Source: REEB76 sp049698775 (GTDB lineage Bacteria; Pseudomonadota; Gammaproteobacteria; Natronospirales; REEB76). Taken from it: a stretch of DNA of 64,000 nt. The notes beneath the pieces were generated by a model. The model saw only the letters and a list, made by a program, of their open reading frames with translations. It made no database searches and had not been told where the DNA came from. The DNA is taken from the NCBI GenBank assembly GCA_049698775.1, contig JBAVYM010000041.1, forward strand, positions 14,023-78,022, written 5' to 3'. The translations under genes and the position numbers were made by a program. Shown here piece after piece: positions 49,071 through 58,483 of the stretch; position 1 is the stretch's first letter, and every line of letters starts with the position of its first letter.

Positions 49071-49712
49071 TCAGCCGCCGCCGTTGCCCTGCAATTGCTT
49101 GAAGCGCGTGATATACGCTTCATAGCGTTCCCGCGTGGTCTGCTCGTCCTGTTGTTGTTGCAGTAGCAATTGCTGATCGGTCTTGATCTGCTGTTGCACG
49201 CTGTCCAGGTTTTTTGTCAGATCGGCGGGAATTGGTTTGCGGGCATGGGTCAGTTCGGTTTCACGCGCCTGATATTCCGTCAGCGTCTTTTGCAGACCGC
49301 TGATGGCGCTGTTGGTCAGTTTGATCTGCGAGTCCATGGCGGCGAGCCGGCTGTCGCGGTCCTGCTCGATGTCTGAAACCGAGGTATAGGTATCGCGCAG
49401 CATCTGGTCGTTGGCCTGCTGCTGTTGATCCTGTTGGGTTTTTTCCGCCGCCGCCGCCTGGGCTTGTTGTTCCTTGGCAATTTCCGCCGGGGTCTTAGCG
49501 GCATTCAGGGTTTTGACGGTGACGCCTTCGCTGTTGAGCACGTCCAGTTGCTGACTGGCGTATTCCGGCGGCACGCTGCTGCCGTAATGCACCACGCCCT
49601 GCTTGTCCACCCACTTGTAGAGTTTCGGGGTTTTATCCTGGGCAAACGCGCCTACGGCAAACACGGTCGCAAGAAGCGCCGCAAGAATCAATGCGGGGAT
49701 GCGTGGTTTCAT
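49071..49712 (-). CDS. DUF4124 periplasmic protein with coiled coil
   Basis: The 213-residue protein has a signal peptide (LILAALLATVFAVGAFAQ), the DUF4124 motif LYKWVDKQGVVHYGSSVPPE, and then a long Gln/Glu-rich coiled coil (EIAKEQQAQAAAAEKTQQDQ, IKLTNSAISGLQKTLTEYQ). DUF4124 proteins are periplasmic and of unknown function. It lies after the TPR gene and before pyrE. Confidence 0.85.
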   Translation of the reverse strand: MKPRIPALILAALLATVFAVGAFAQDKTPKLYKWVDKQGVVHYGSSVPPEYASQQLDVLNSEGVTVKTLNAAKTPAEIAKEQQAQAAAAEKTQQDQQQQANDQMLRDTYTSVSDIEQDRDSRLAAMDSQIKLTNSAISGLQKTLTEYQARETELTHARKPIPADLTKNLDSVQQQIKTDQQLLLQQQQDEQTTRERYEAYITRFKQLQGNGGG

Positions 49713-49782
49713 GTGGCAGGCCGTGTATGCGTATGAATCTGGGGAGAAAAGTATAGCATCGTCGCCAGAGGGGCTTAGCGCA

Positions 49783-50424
49783 TCAGGCCCCGTAGCGTTG
49801 ACGGTATTCCCGCAGCGTGGTGAGCGAAGCCGCGAGATCCGGCCGGCTTTCCAGCCACCCGATGATGTCCTCGAGCCGCGCGATGGCGGCCACCTCGATA
49901 TGTTCGGTTTCGCGCAGTTCGGCGATGGCAGATTTTTCCCGCTGGCCGCGTTCCTGCCGATCCAGCGCGATGACCAGGCCCGCGGGCCTAGCGCCGGCCA
50001 CGCGGATAATGTTCAGGGATTCGCGCACCGCGGTGCCGGCGGTGATTACGTCGTCAATGATCAGCACCCGGCCAGTAAGCTTTGCGCCCACCAGGTTTCC
50101 GCCTTCGCCGTGGTCCTTGGCTTCCTTGCGGTTGAAACACCAAGGCAGGTCGTGGCCGTGGTGCTCGGCCAGCGCTGCCGCGGTCACGGACACCAACGGG
50201 ATGCCCTTGTACGCGGGGCCGAACAACATGTCGAATGGGATGCCGGATTCCGTGACGGCACTGGCATAGAAACGGCCCAAGGCGGCGAGTGCGCTGCCAC
50301 TGTTGAACAGGCCGGCGTTGAAGAAGTAGGGACTCTTGCGCCCCGATTTCAAGGTGAATTCACCAAAGCGCAACACGCCGCATTTCAGGGCAAACTCCAG
50401 GAATTCCCGCCGATAGTCCTGCAT
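49783..50424 (-). CDS. pyrE: orotate phosphoribosyltransferase
   Basis: The 213-residue enzyme attaches orotate to PRPP in pyrimidine synthesis. Family blocks are FGEFTLKSGRKSPYFFNAG, MLFGPAYKGIPLVSVTA, FNRKEAKDHGEGGNLVG and the PRPP loop RVLIIDDVITAGTAVRE. The start at MQDYRREFLEFAL fits the family. A much longer open frame upstream is antisense to xthA and is excluded. The gene is divergent from xthA with a 63-bp promoter gap. Confidence 0.95.
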   Translation of the reverse strand: MQDYRREFLEFALKCGVLRFGEFTLKSGRKSPYFFNAGLFNSGSALAALGRFYASAVTESGIPFDMLFGPAYKGIPLVSVTAAALAEHHGHDLPWCFNRKEAKDHGEGGNLVGAKLTGRVLIIDDVITAGTAVRESLNIIRVAGARPAGLVIALDRQERGQREKSAIAELRETEHIEVAAIARLEDIIGWLESRPDLAASLTTLREYRQRYGA

Positions 50425-50487
50425 AAACCGCCCATGCGTCCGCAAACCGGTCGAGTATGATACACGCTTTGTTTCACGAGCCTGGGC

Positions 50488-51261
50488 ATGCGCATCATCA
50501 CGCTCAACGTCAACGGCATCCGTTCCGCCGCCCGCAAGGGATTGTTCGAGTGGCTGCCAAAACAGCGCGCCGAGGTAGTGTGCGTGCAGGAAACCAAGGC
50601 CCAGATAGATCAACTCACGGACGCGGCGTTCCGGCCGGACCAGCATCATTGTTTTTATTTCGACGCGCACAAGAAAGGCTATGCCGGCACCGCGCTGTAC
50701 ACTCGCACCGAGCCGGACGATGTGATCACCGGCTTCGGTGAAAAGGAATTCGACAACGAGGGCCGTTATCTCGAAGCGCGCTTCAGAAATCTTTCGGTGG
50801 TGTCGCTGTATCTGCCTTCGGGTTCTGCCGGTCCCGAACGCCAGGCCTCCAAGGATCGTTTCCTGAAAGTCTTCATGCCGTATCTGAAATCCCTGCGCCG
50901 CAAAAAACGCGAATACATTCTGTGCGGCGACTGGAACATTGCGCACAAGGAAATTGACCTCAAGAACTGGAAGGGCAATCAGAAGAATTCGGGGTTCCTG
51001 CCGCACGAGCGCGCCTGGCTGGACGAGCTGTTCGGACCGGCCGGTTTCGTGGATGCGTTCCGCTGCGTGGACCCACGGCCCGAGCAATACACCTGGTGGT
51101 CGAACCGCGGCCACGCTTGGGCCAAGAACGTCGGCTGGCGCATTGATTACCAGATTGTCACGCCGGGTTTGAAGCACGCTGTGAAGAAAGTTTCTATATA
51201 TAAGGAGCAGCGTTTCTCGGATCACGCACCGCTCATCATGGATTACGATTGCGTCCCGTGA
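50488..51261 (+). CDS. xthA: exodeoxyribonuclease III
   Basis: The 257-residue AP endonuclease/exonuclease has the EEP-fold motifs IITLNVNGIRSAARKG, VCVQETKAQIDQL, the catalytic YLPSGSAGPERQASK, CGDWNIAHKEIDL and the final FSDHAPLIMDY. It repairs abasic and blocked 3' ends. It is followed by an AmpG-like gene whose GTG overlaps its stop codon, indicating coupling. pyrE lies divergently upstream. Confidence 0.95.
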   Translation: MRIITLNVNGIRSAARKGLFEWLPKQRAEVVCVQETKAQIDQLTDAAFRPDQHHCFYFDAHKKGYAGTALYTRTEPDDVITGFGEKEFDNEGRYLEARFRNLSVVSLYLPSGSAGPERQASKDRFLKVFMPYLKSLRRKKREYILCGDWNIAHKEIDLKNWKGNQKNSGFLPHERAWLDELFGPAGFVDAFRCVDPRPEQYTWWSNRGHAWAKNVGWRIDYQIVTPGLKHAVKKVSIYKEQRFSDHAPLIMDYDCVP

Positions 51262-52550
51262 ACAGTCCCTCGAAGGCGCCTGCCTGGAACATGAATTCAC
51301 TTGCGGACTTCGCGCGCACCTGCTGGAACCGCCGCATCGGCATCACTCTGCTGTTGGGGTTTTCCTCAGGCCTGCCGCTGGCACTTTCCGGCAGTAGCTT
51401 GCAAGCCTGGCTCGCGACACAGCACGTGAACATCTCCACCATCGGCTGGTTCTCGCTGGTCGGCTTGCCGTATTCGCTCAAGTTCCTGTGGGCGCCGGTC
51501 ATGGACCGTTACGTGCCGCCGTTCCTGGGCCGGCGCCGCGGCTGGATTCTGCTCATGCAATGCGCGCTGGCCGTGATTCTCGCCGGCATGGCGCTCACCG
51601 ATCCGGTCAGTCACGTGTGGCGCATGGGGATTCTGGCGTTTGCTCTGGCGTTTGCTTCGGCGTCACAGGACATCGCTTATAACGCCTATTTCACCGACAT
51701 CCTGCGGCCCGCGGAACGCGGTCTGGGCGCGGCGGTGCAGGCCGGCGGTTATCGCCTGGCCATGATCGTGGCCGGCGCGATTGTCCTGATCCTCTCGGAC
51801 CGCATCGGTTGGCGCAACAGTTATCTGCTGATGGCGTTGCTGATGTTGATCGCGATGCTTCCCACATGTATCGGTCCGGAGCCTGAAATCAAGGTTACGC
51901 CGCCGCGCACGCTCACCGACGCGGTAGTGAAACCGTTGCTGGAATTGCTGGTGCGCCGTGGCGCTTTATGGCTGCTGTTGCTGGTGGTGCTGTACAAATT
52001 CGGCAACTGGTTCTCGGGATTACTGACCAACGCGTTTCTGATTGAGGGCTTGCATTTCACCGCCACCGATGTGGGTGTGGTGAACAAGGGCTTTGGCATC
52101 GCGGCCACGATCGTCGGTGTGTTTCTCGGCGGCGTGCTGATGGCGCGGCTGTCGCTGTTCCGGGCCTTATTTTATTTCGGCATTCTGCAAGCCGTGTCCA
52201 TTCTTACGTTCCTGGCCCTGTCGCTGATCGGCCATAGCTATGTCGGCATGATCGTGGCGGTGGGCGTGGAGAATCTCGCTTGGGGCATGGGCACCGCGGC
52301 GTTCCTCGCCTATCTCATGGCGCTCTGCGATCACCGCTATACCGCGTTCCAGTTTGCGCTGTTGTCGGCGCTGGATTCGATTTCGCGGGTATTCCTGGGG
52401 CCGGCCGCCGGATATGTGGCCGGGCACCAAGGCTGGAGCGCGGTATTCATCGTGAGCGCGCTGTTGGCGCTGCCGGGATTGGTGTTGCTGGTGTTGCTGC
52501 GCCGGCGCATCGGCGAAATTGAATTCCGCAATGCGCCGCAACAAGTCTGA
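51258..52550 (+). CDS. ampG: AmpG-like muropeptide permease (MFS)
   Basis: The roughly 430-residue MFS protein has 12 or more helices and the AmpG opening ITLLLGFSSGLPLALSGSSLQAWLA, with WAPVMDRYVPPFLGRRRGW, ASASQDIAYNAYFTDIL and FGNWFSGLLTNAF. AmpG imports GlcNAc-anhMurNAc peptides for recycling, which would feed AnmK (40 kb). The GTG at 51258 overlaps the xthA stop codon (GTGA). ATG 51291 is an alternative start. It may be co-transcribed with xthA. Confidence 0.85.
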   Translation: MNSPSKAPAWNMNSLADFARTCWNRRIGITLLLGFSSGLPLALSGSSLQAWLATQHVNISTIGWFSLVGLPYSLKFLWAPVMDRYVPPFLGRRRGWILLMQCALAVILAGMALTDPVSHVWRMGILAFALAFASASQDIAYNAYFTDILRPAERGLGAAVQAGGYRLAMIVAGAIVLILSDRIGWRNSYLLMALLMLIAMLPTCIGPEPEIKVTPPRTLTDAVVKPLLELLVRRGALWLLLLVVLYKFGNWFSGLLTNAFLIEGLHFTATDVGVVNKGFGIAATIVGVFLGGVLMARLSLFRALFYFGILQAVSILTFLALSLIGHSYVGMIVAVGVENLAWGMGTAAFLAYLMALCDHRYTAFQFALLSALDSISRVFLGPAAGYVAGHQGWSAVFIVSALLALPGLVLLVLLRRRIGEIEFRNAPQQV

Positions 52551-52556
52551 GGTTTC

Positions 52557-52970
52557 TCAGTGCAGCCGGCCCTGGGGTTTTTCCGCGGGATTCTGTACCG
52601 CCACCGGCGAAGCATGGTGCAGAATCATGCGCCAGCCCTCACGGGTGAGTTGATAGATATTGGTGGCGATCATGGGCGGACGTTCGCCACTTTCCCCCGG
52701 CACGCTGATGTGTTCGTGCAGTACATGAATGGCGAGCAGTGCATCCTGGGTGCGGCTCACCTCCGCCAGCCGGAAATTCAGGTTGCTGCCGCCGCGGAAC
52801 AATTCCGCCCAGGCGGCACGCACGGCTTTGTGACCAGCGAGCTTCGGTCCCACCGGATGCACGCAGATCACCGCGTCGCCTTCCATCCAGACCGCCATCA
52901 TGGCGTCCAGGCTGGCCTTCGCGAAGGCAGTGTAAAATGCGGCTTCCGCTTCGTCGGGGGTGGCAAACAT
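52557..52970 (-). CDS. NTF2/SnoaL-like small protein
   Basis: The 137-residue cone-shaped fold is indicated by EAEAAFYTAFAKASLDAMMAVW, AVICVHPVGPKLAGHKAVRAAW and MIATNIYQLTREGWRMILHHASP, as in SnoaL/DUF4440 proteins. These bind small hydrophobic molecules; some are enzymes. The substrate is unknown. It converges on the ampG-like gene with a 6-bp gap. Confidence 0.82.
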   Translation of the reverse strand: MFATPDEAEAAFYTAFAKASLDAMMAVWMEGDAVICVHPVGPKLAGHKAVRAAWAELFRGGSNLNFRLAEVSRTQDALLAIHVLHEHISVPGESGERPPMIATNIYQLTREGWRMILHHASPVAVQNPAEKPQGRLH

Positions 52971-53046
52971 GCTGTTACCGCACGGGATGGAGCGCTGACG
53001 ATAAAAGAAAATCCAGGGTCTTGCAAAGCACGCGGTTGATTCCCCT

Positions 53047-53421
53047 ATGCCGGAAGCCTTACGCCATGTGGTCTGCGCGCTCGCGGATATTCCCGATCCG
53101 GGCGCCCGCGGTTTTTCGCCGCCGGGTGCGCGCTTCCCGGACGAATACTTCCTGGTGCGCCGCGGCGCGGCGCTGTATGCCTACCGCAATGTCTGCCCGC
53201 ACGCCGGCAACTTCCTGAACTGGAAGGCGGATGCGTTCCTGACCAGGGACGAAACGCTCATCATGTGCTCGGCGCATGGCGCGCTGTTTGATCCCGCCAC
53301 CGGCCAATGCGTGGCCGGACCCTGTGTTGGCCGGAGCCTGCAGCCGATACCGGTGGAAGTGGCGGACGGTCTGGTAGTGGCGTGTTTCCGCCACGCCGCT
53401 GATGGTTTGAAGATTGAATGA
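53047..53421 (+). CDS. Rieske-type [2Fe-2S] protein
   Basis: The 124-residue protein has the Rieske pair CPHAG (YRNVCPHAGNFLN) and CSAHGALFDPATGQC, spaced as in ferredoxin-like members, with GPCVGRSLQPIPVEVADGL afterward. It is a stand-alone electron carrier or oxygenase partner. No signal peptide is visible, so it is probably cytoplasmic. Confidence 0.9.
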   Translation: MPEALRHVVCALADIPDPGARGFSPPGARFPDEYFLVRRGAALYAYRNVCPHAGNFLNWKADAFLTRDETLIMCSAHGALFDPATGQCVAGPCVGRSLQPIPVEVADGLVVACFRHAADGLKIE

Positions 53422-53442
53422 AACCGGGTCCGGGAGGTTGGA

Positions 53443-53739
53443 TCAGCGTTCGAGATGGTCGAGAGGATTTGCCCATAGCTCGTGACGTTCCTCGTCAAGA
53501 TCCACGCCGTAATCCTCGCGTTCTATGTCCAGCGAACCGGACCAGTCTTCCGGCGGATCCACCTGCCGCAGTTGCCGCTCCGGCCAGGAGTCCGCGTCCA
53601 GCTCTTCCAGCGTGCCATCGAAATACTGCACACCGATGCTGCCGTCTTCGTCGTCCAGGGCCACCACTTCAAAGCTGACGCCCTGCGTATCGGCGTACCA
53701 CTCGCCCACGGCGGGTTTCAAGGTGTCGGGTTCCATCAT
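53443..53739 (-). CDS. DUF6763-type acidic protein
   Basis: The 98-residue, strongly acidic protein (EWYADTQGVSFEVVALDDED, EELDADSWPERQLRQVDPPE, ALDYGVDLDEERHELWANPL-like end) matches DUF6763 found in gammaproteobacteria. The start is ambiguous between two adjacent ATG codons (53739 and 53736). Its role is unknown. It converges on the Rieske gene. Confidence 0.78.
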   Translation of the reverse strand: MMEPDTLKPAVGEWYADTQGVSFEVVALDDEDGSIGVQYFDGTLEELDADSWPERQLRQVDPPEDWSGSLDIEREDYGVDLDEERHELWANPLDHLER

Positions 53740-53962
53740 GCGACTCGGTTGCGGTAGGCCTCCGGGCCCGAAGCTTGTTACCATGCACAACAAGATGACT
53801 TGCGCGCCTATGTTATAAAACTAGAATTCGCGCAAAGCAAGCGGGGATAGGCAGCGCGGTATGCAAACGCAAGGCCGCTGCCGCGGTCATTCAAGAATGA
53901 GTCCAGATTGAACGGGTAGCTGTGTGTAAACGCTCACAATTTCTCGTGGATATCGGTGCCTG

Positions 53963-54589
53963 ATGCTGGAAAAATTCGTCAACATGTTTATTGTGCTGTT
54001 CGTGGTGGTGGACCCGATCGGTGTCACGCCCATGTTCGGCGCGCTGACCCGCGGCGGCGGCCATATCCACCGCCGGCGCATGGCCTTCAAGGGCACGGCG
54101 CTGGCTGCGCTGATTCTGCTGATCTTCGCCTTCATCGGCGACTGGCTGCTCAAGGCTCTGGGCATTTCGATTCCCGCCTTCAAGATCGCCGGCGGCATCC
54201 TGCTGTTCCTGATTGCCATAGACATGGTGTTTGCGCGCCAGTCTGGCGGCCGTTCCGCGACCAGCCGGGAAGAGGAGGAAGCGCGTTACAAGGAAGATAT
54301 CTCGGTGTTTCCGCTAGCCTTCCCGCTGATTGCCGGTCCCGGCGCGCTGGCCACTATCCTGCTGATGGTGAGTGAAGCGCGCGGCAGCATCGTGTATTTC
54401 ATCGGCATGATCGTGGTGCTGTTGCTGGTGCTCGGCATCACGCTGTTGTGTTTGTTGCTGGCCGGACGGCTCATGAAGTTACTGGGTGAGACCGGTGCCA
54501 ACGTGGTGGGGCGCCTGTTCGGCGTGATCCTCGCGGCGCTGGCGGTGCAATTCGTGGTGGATGGAATACGCGCCGGATTTTTCAGTTGA
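53963..54589 (+). CDS. MarC family membrane protein
   Basis: The 208-residue protein has six hydrophobic helices and the MarC landmarks FVVVDPIGVTPMFGALTRG, AFKIAGGILLFLIAIDMVF, SVFPLAFPLIAGPGALATIL and GRLFGVILAALAVQFVVDG. Family members are inner-membrane proteins; the E. coli MarC role in antibiotic resistance has been questioned. It lies alone, with a repeat after it. Confidence 0.9.
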   Translation: MLEKFVNMFIVLFVVVDPIGVTPMFGALTRGGGHIHRRRMAFKGTALAALILLIFAFIGDWLLKALGISIPAFKIAGGILLFLIAIDMVFARQSGGRSATSREEEEARYKEDISVFPLAFPLIAGPGALATILLMVSEARGSIVYFIGMIVVLLLVLGITLLCLLLAGRLMKLLGETGANVVGRLFGVILAALAVQFVVDGIRAGFFS

Positions 54590-54658
54590 CCCTCAAGACA
54601 TCATCGCCGCGGAGGCGGGGATTCCATCTTCTTTCAAGTTCCTTTAACACCATGTCGT

Positions 54659-54730
54659 GTAAGGTGGGTTAGCGAAGCGTAACCCGCGACATTTTCACTT
54701 GGCGGAATACACCGAGCTATTGCACCCTAC
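54659..54730. repeat. inverted-repeat element, GTAGGGTGCAATA type
   Basis: The imperfect terminal repeats are GTAAGGTGGGTTAGCG on one side and GCTATTGCACCCTAC on the other, around GCGAAGCGTAACCCGCGAC. This is the common 'GTAGGGTGCAATAAGCGAAG' type of MITE. The right tip contains the TAG stop codon of the S8 peptidase gene. Confidence 0.65.
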
Positions 54731-56709
54731 GCTTGCTGACGCTGTTTTAGCCGGATGCCTATAAGCAGCAACATCAGACTTAAGATCCCCAGGGAACCCC
54801 CGCCACCGCTTTTGCCATTGGAGGCGGATGCAGAATTACTGACGGTTTTTACCGAGGCGATGTCGGGAAGTCCGTAACCGGAAACCCCATTCGGGATGCC
54901 CGAGCCGTTGGGCGTGTTGAAGGTCAAGCCCTTGCTGTTCGACTGCAGCACGCCGTATGCCTGATCGCTGCTATAACCAGCCGATTCGAGCAGCGCGATC
55001 AGTGCTGCCACATGCGGCGCGGCTGCCGAAGTACCGTAAAAGACCGGAGGGTTGGGTGCCGGCTGGCCACATTCGGCTGGCGGGAACCCGCCAGCGCCGC
55101 TGATGCTCACTCCATCCACACCGACAAAATCCGGTTTCGGGATTGGACTGCTGGTCAAAAGTGGCAGGCTCACGGGTCCCTGTGAGCTGTAGGCTTCCAC
55201 ATCGTATTGATTCTGGAGTGCGGCGCTCGCATTGAGTGCACCTACCGAGATTTCCGCAGGGTAGGGTAACGCAGCGTGGCCTACAATGCTGCCAATCGGG
55301 TTCACCGTGCTGATAGTCACTTCGCACGAGTTCGGCGATGCGACGAACAATTTGAGTTGATTCCCCGGTTGCCCGGCACGCAGGTAAATTGCAAGATTCA
55401 CTTCTACGGATGAGGTTGAGGTGTTGGTCCAGAGGTTCCCGGTAACCGGTTGAGGTCCGGGTGTTGCGCTTGACGCCGCGCCGGCTTGTGCGCAGCCGTT
55501 CTGATCGTAGGTTTCCCCCTGGGTGCAGGCGATGATGTTGTTGTTGGAGTCGTACAGGACGACATCATAGTCATTTGGGTCATTCGGCGTACTACTTGTG
55601 ATCTCGGCGCTTGGCACCCATGGGTCATCACACTCCAGGATGTATTCGACCCCGGCACTCGGCGCGACAGTAATCTGTTCATAGTAATTTGGAGCGGCAC
55701 TGGTGCCAAAGTTTTGGACTTCCGCGTAGGTGACGTTATTGATGTTCACAGGGGTTATGGAGGCGGGGTTCCAAGTCCCAGACCAGAAGCTTAGCGCGAA
55801 ATTGCCTGCTGCTGTGACCAATCGTGTGTCGGAGTGTTGTTGCTGCCACTGTTGTACGGCGGTGACATCGCTGTCATTCGTGAAATAGGCAGTCACTGGA
55901 ATGGTGAGGTCGTCAACGATTACCTGTGCCCCATGGGTTTGCAGGTCTGACAGGCAGTTCATGAACTCCGCGCTGGTGTTGGGACCGCAGAAAGCCAGTC
56001 CCGCTCCAGGCGCAAGGTCATGCACGATTTCCAGCATCGCCGTTCCTTCACCATCGGTGCTTGAGCCAGTATAGGTGGGATCAACCCAGACGCCGGAGGG
56101 TAGGTCGCCTGTAGCCTGACTCTGGCTGATGCCGGCAGCACCGGAGCTGATCACGCCCACGGATACGTTTTGCCCGCTGTCACCGGTGGCTTGGCGAAAG
56201 GCGGCGGCACCGAGGATCTGATCGCCTTGCGAATCCACGGACCCAGTGCGCGGCTGTGGCGTCATGGACGGAGGGTAGGAGTTGGGGATGAGGTATTGCG
56301 GGACCGAAACCCGGCGCACCCAGGGTAGCCCGGCAACAGTCGCCAGTTTGCTGGCGGGCACCCAGCCTTCAACCACGCCCATCAGCGGAGTCACATGGAT
56401 GTTGGTTGCCCCGAGCTGCATAAGTCCCGCGGCGTCCGGCGTTACGTGGTTGCGGTCGTAATAAATATATATCTGCACCTGGCCTTGCGCATTCCAACGG
56501 GCATCGAACGGCGCATTTTCTCGGAACAGTTGCCGCGTGAGCGCGGCCTGCATTTCGGCGATGACATGACCGGTGGCAGCTGACTCGGCAATAGCACGTA
56601 ATTGCCGATCCATTTTCACGGTCGTCGGCATTGCTGCCATGGTCTGATTGCAGGCCAGCGCAGCAGTCAGCAGTACAATCATTTCCAGCCATTGGATTGA
56701 GCGAATCAT
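54727..56709 (-). CDS. variant subtilisin-like (S8) protein with GlyGly-CTERM tail
   Basis: The 660-residue protein has a signal peptide (MIVLLTAALACNQTMAA) and a subtilase domain. The nucleophile region FYGTSAAAPHVAALIALL (S561) and oxyanion region VTAAGNFAL are intact. The usual catalytic Asp region reads VGVISSG (S188/S189) and the His region GEGTAMLEIVHD has Glu221 in place of His. A pre-peptidase-like domain lies in the middle. The tail GKSGGGGSLGILSLMLLL followed by basic residues is a GlyGly-CTERM sorting signal read by rhombosortase. It should be exported by type II secretion. Confidence 0.82.
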   Translation of the reverse strand: MIRSIQWLEMIVLLTAALACNQTMAAMPTTVKMDRQLRAIAESAATGHVIAEMQAALTRQLFRENAPFDARWNAQGQVQIYIYYDRNHVTPDAAGLMQLGATNIHVTPLMGVVEGWVPASKLATVAGLPWVRRVSVPQYLIPNSYPPSMTPQPRTGSVDSQGDQILGAAAFRQATGDSGQNVSVGVISSGAAGISQSQATGDLPSGVWVDPTYTGSSTDGEGTAMLEIVHDLAPGAGLAFCGPNTSAEFMNCLSDLQTHGAQVIVDDLTIPVTAYFTNDSDVTAVQQWQQQHSDTRLVTAAGNFALSFWSGTWNPASITPVNINNVTYAEVQNFGTSAAPNYYEQITVAPSAGVEYILECDDPWVPSAEITSSTPNDPNDYDVVLYDSNNNIIACTQGETYDQNGCAQAGAASSATPGPQPVTGNLWTNTSTSSVEVNLAIYLRAGQPGNQLKLFVASPNSCEVTISTVNPIGSIVGHAALPYPAEISVGALNASAALQNQYDVEAYSSQGPVSLPLLTSSPIPKPDFVGVDGVSISGAGGFPPAECGQPAPNPPVFYGTSAAAPHVAALIALLESAGYSSDQAYGVLQSNSKGLTFNTPNGSGIPNGVSGYGLPDIASVKTVSNSASASNGKSGGGGSLGILSLMLLLIGIRLKQRQQA

Positions 56710-56936
56710 GGCATTCTCCTGTGCGTCTTGTGCAGACACCTGACTAAAATCGTCACCACGCTTCAAAATACCCGGCAAGCGGTGCATCCTGTTTGATAGC
56801 CGCGGAGTTTGAGCGTGCGCCGCCCGGTCCAGTCGAACAGCGTGGAAACTCCACTGTCTCGCCCGCGTCCGCTATAAGCGCCACTCCCTGAGTGGCCACA
56901 GCCTAGAAGAAACCCGGGCCTGCCGCAACGGGCGGC

Positions 56937-57620
56937 TCAACGCCGCACGAACACCAAGTCGTGTACTGGATGGCCGAGTTGCATGCCACGGCGTTCGAAC
57001 TTGGTGAGGACGCGTACCGCCGGCGGCGGCGCATCATCGTCTGTGGCAACGCGGGTGAAATCCTGACTCGCGGACAACACTGCCAGCATGTGCGCGGCGT
57101 AGTCCGGCCAATCGGTGGCGAGCCGGAAGCGGCCATCGGCTTTCAGTTTGCGCGCCACCAGCCCCACGAATTCCGGCTGCACCAGGCGGCGTTTGTGATG
57201 GCGTTGCTTGGGCCAGGGATCGGGAAAGTACAGCACTACGCAATCGAGGCTGGCATCGGGCATACACCGGCTCAACACGTCCACGGCATCGGCGCAGACC
57301 ACGCGCACATTGGCAAGCTGTCCGTCCGCCAATCTGTTCAGCAGCCGGCCGACGCCGGGGCGATGCACTTCAATGCCGAGGAAATCTTCGTCAGGATATG
57401 CGCGCGCCAGTTCCAGGAGCGTGTCACCGTTGCCAAAGCCGATTTCCAGCGTGCGCTTTGCATCGCGGCCGAAAATATCCGTGAAGTTGAAGACGCCGCC
57501 CGCGGCATCCAGGCCGTAACGCGGCAGTAATCCGCTCAACGCACGCCGCTGGGCGAGCGTGATTCTGCCTTGCCGCAGGACGAAACTGCGAACGCGTTGG
57601 GGAATGGGAGCATCGTTCAC
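56937..57620 (-). CDS. trmB: tRNA (guanine-46 N7) methyltransferase
   Basis: The 227-residue SAM methyltransferase has FGRDAKRTLEIGFGNGDTLLE, FLGIEVHRPGVGRLLN, CVVLYFPDPWPKQRHHKRRLVQ and the C-terminal TKFERRGMQLGHPVHDLVF. It modifies G46 in the variable loop of tRNA. The start is GTG at 57620, fitting the family's N-terminus. It follows thiG on the same strand, an order conserved in gammaproteobacteria. The 226-bp gap on its far side has no feature I recognise. Confidence 0.94.
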   Translation of the reverse strand: MNDAPIPQRVRSFVLRQGRITLAQRRALSGLLPRYGLDAAGGVFNFTDIFGRDAKRTLEIGFGNGDTLLELARAYPDEDFLGIEVHRPGVGRLLNRLADGQLANVRVVCADAVDVLSRCMPDASLDCVVLYFPDPWPKQRHHKRRLVQPEFVGLVARKLKADGRFRLATDWPDYAAHMLAVLSASQDFTRVATDDDAPPPAVRVLTKFERRGMQLGHPVHDLVFVRR

Positions 57621-57673
57621 GATATTTGCTTCAGCAGAAGGTTCCCGAACCAGACTTTTCTGCGTGCTGCGTG

Positions 57674-58483
57674 CTAAAAGAATAATCCGTCCACCGGCGA
57701 CGAGGCAGAAGCATAGCGTTTGCGCGGAATGCGTCCCGCGAGATAGGCCTCGCGTCCGGCCTCCACCGCTTTCTTCATGGCAGACGCCATGAGTACGGGA
57801 TTTTTCGCGTGCGCCACCGCGGTGTTCATGAGCACGCCGTCGCAGCCGAGTTCCATGGCAATCGCGGCGTCCGAGGCGGTGCCCACGCCGGCGTCCACCA
57901 GGATCGGCACGCGCGCATCCTCGACGATGGTGAGGATGTTGTAGGGATTGCGGATGCCGAGGCCGGAACCGAGCGGCGCACCGAGCGGCATCACCGCCGC
58001 GCAGCCGAGATTTTCGAGGCGCTTGGCCACGAGCGGATCGTCGGTGGTGTACACCATAACCTCGAAACCCTCCTTGACAAGAATTTCCGCCGCCTTCAGG
58101 GTTTCGGTGACATTGGGATACAGGGTTTTTCCATCGCCCAGCACTTCCAGTTTCACCAATTGGCGGCCGTCCAGCAGCTCGCGCGCCAGCCGGCAGGTGC
58201 GCACCGCATCCTCGGCGTTATAACAGCCGGCGGTATTCGGCAGGATGGTGTAGCGCGTAGTCGGCAAAACGTCCAGGAGATTCGGTTCATCTTTTTTCTG
58301 GCCGATGTTGGTGCGGCGGATGGCGACGGTGACGATCTCGGCGCCACTCGCTTCCACGGCGCGCCGGGTTTCGTCCAGATCCTTGTATTTTCCGGTACCG
58401 ATCAGCAGCCGTGAACGGTACGTGCGGCCTGCGACGATGAAGGCATCGTTGGAGGGATCAAAAGGTTTGACGGCGGTGTTCAT
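57674..58483 (-). CDS. thiG: thiazole synthase
   Basis: The 269-residue TIM-barrel enzyme condenses DXP, dehydroglycine and ThiS-thiocarboxylate to the thiazole half of thiamin. Family blocks are SRLLIGTGKYKDLDETRRAVEASGAEIVTVAIRR (residues about 20-55), LPNTAGCYNAEDAVRTCRLA, MPLGAPLGSGLGI and VPILVDAGVGTASDAAIAME. GGAG precedes the ATG. It follows thiS and precedes trmB. Confidence 0.96.
   Translation of the reverse strand: MNTAVKPFDPSNDAFIVAGRTYRSRLLIGTGKYKDLDETRRAVEASGAEIVTVAIRRTNIGQKKDEPNLLDVLPTTRYTILPNTAGCYNAEDAVRTCRLARELLDGRQLVKLEVLGDGKTLYPNVTETLKAAEILVKEGFEVMVYTTDDPLVAKRLENLGCAAVMPLGAPLGSGLGIRNPYNILTIVEDARVPILVDAGVGTASDAAIAMELGCDGVLMNTAVAHAKNPVLMASAMKKAVEAGREAYLAGRIPRKRYASASSPVDGLFF

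Noticed and set aside
49783..51300. A 505-codon minus-strand open frame that would extend PyrE at its N-terminus
   Set aside because: The added part is antisense to xthA, has no recognisable protein features, and PyrE is complete from 50424.
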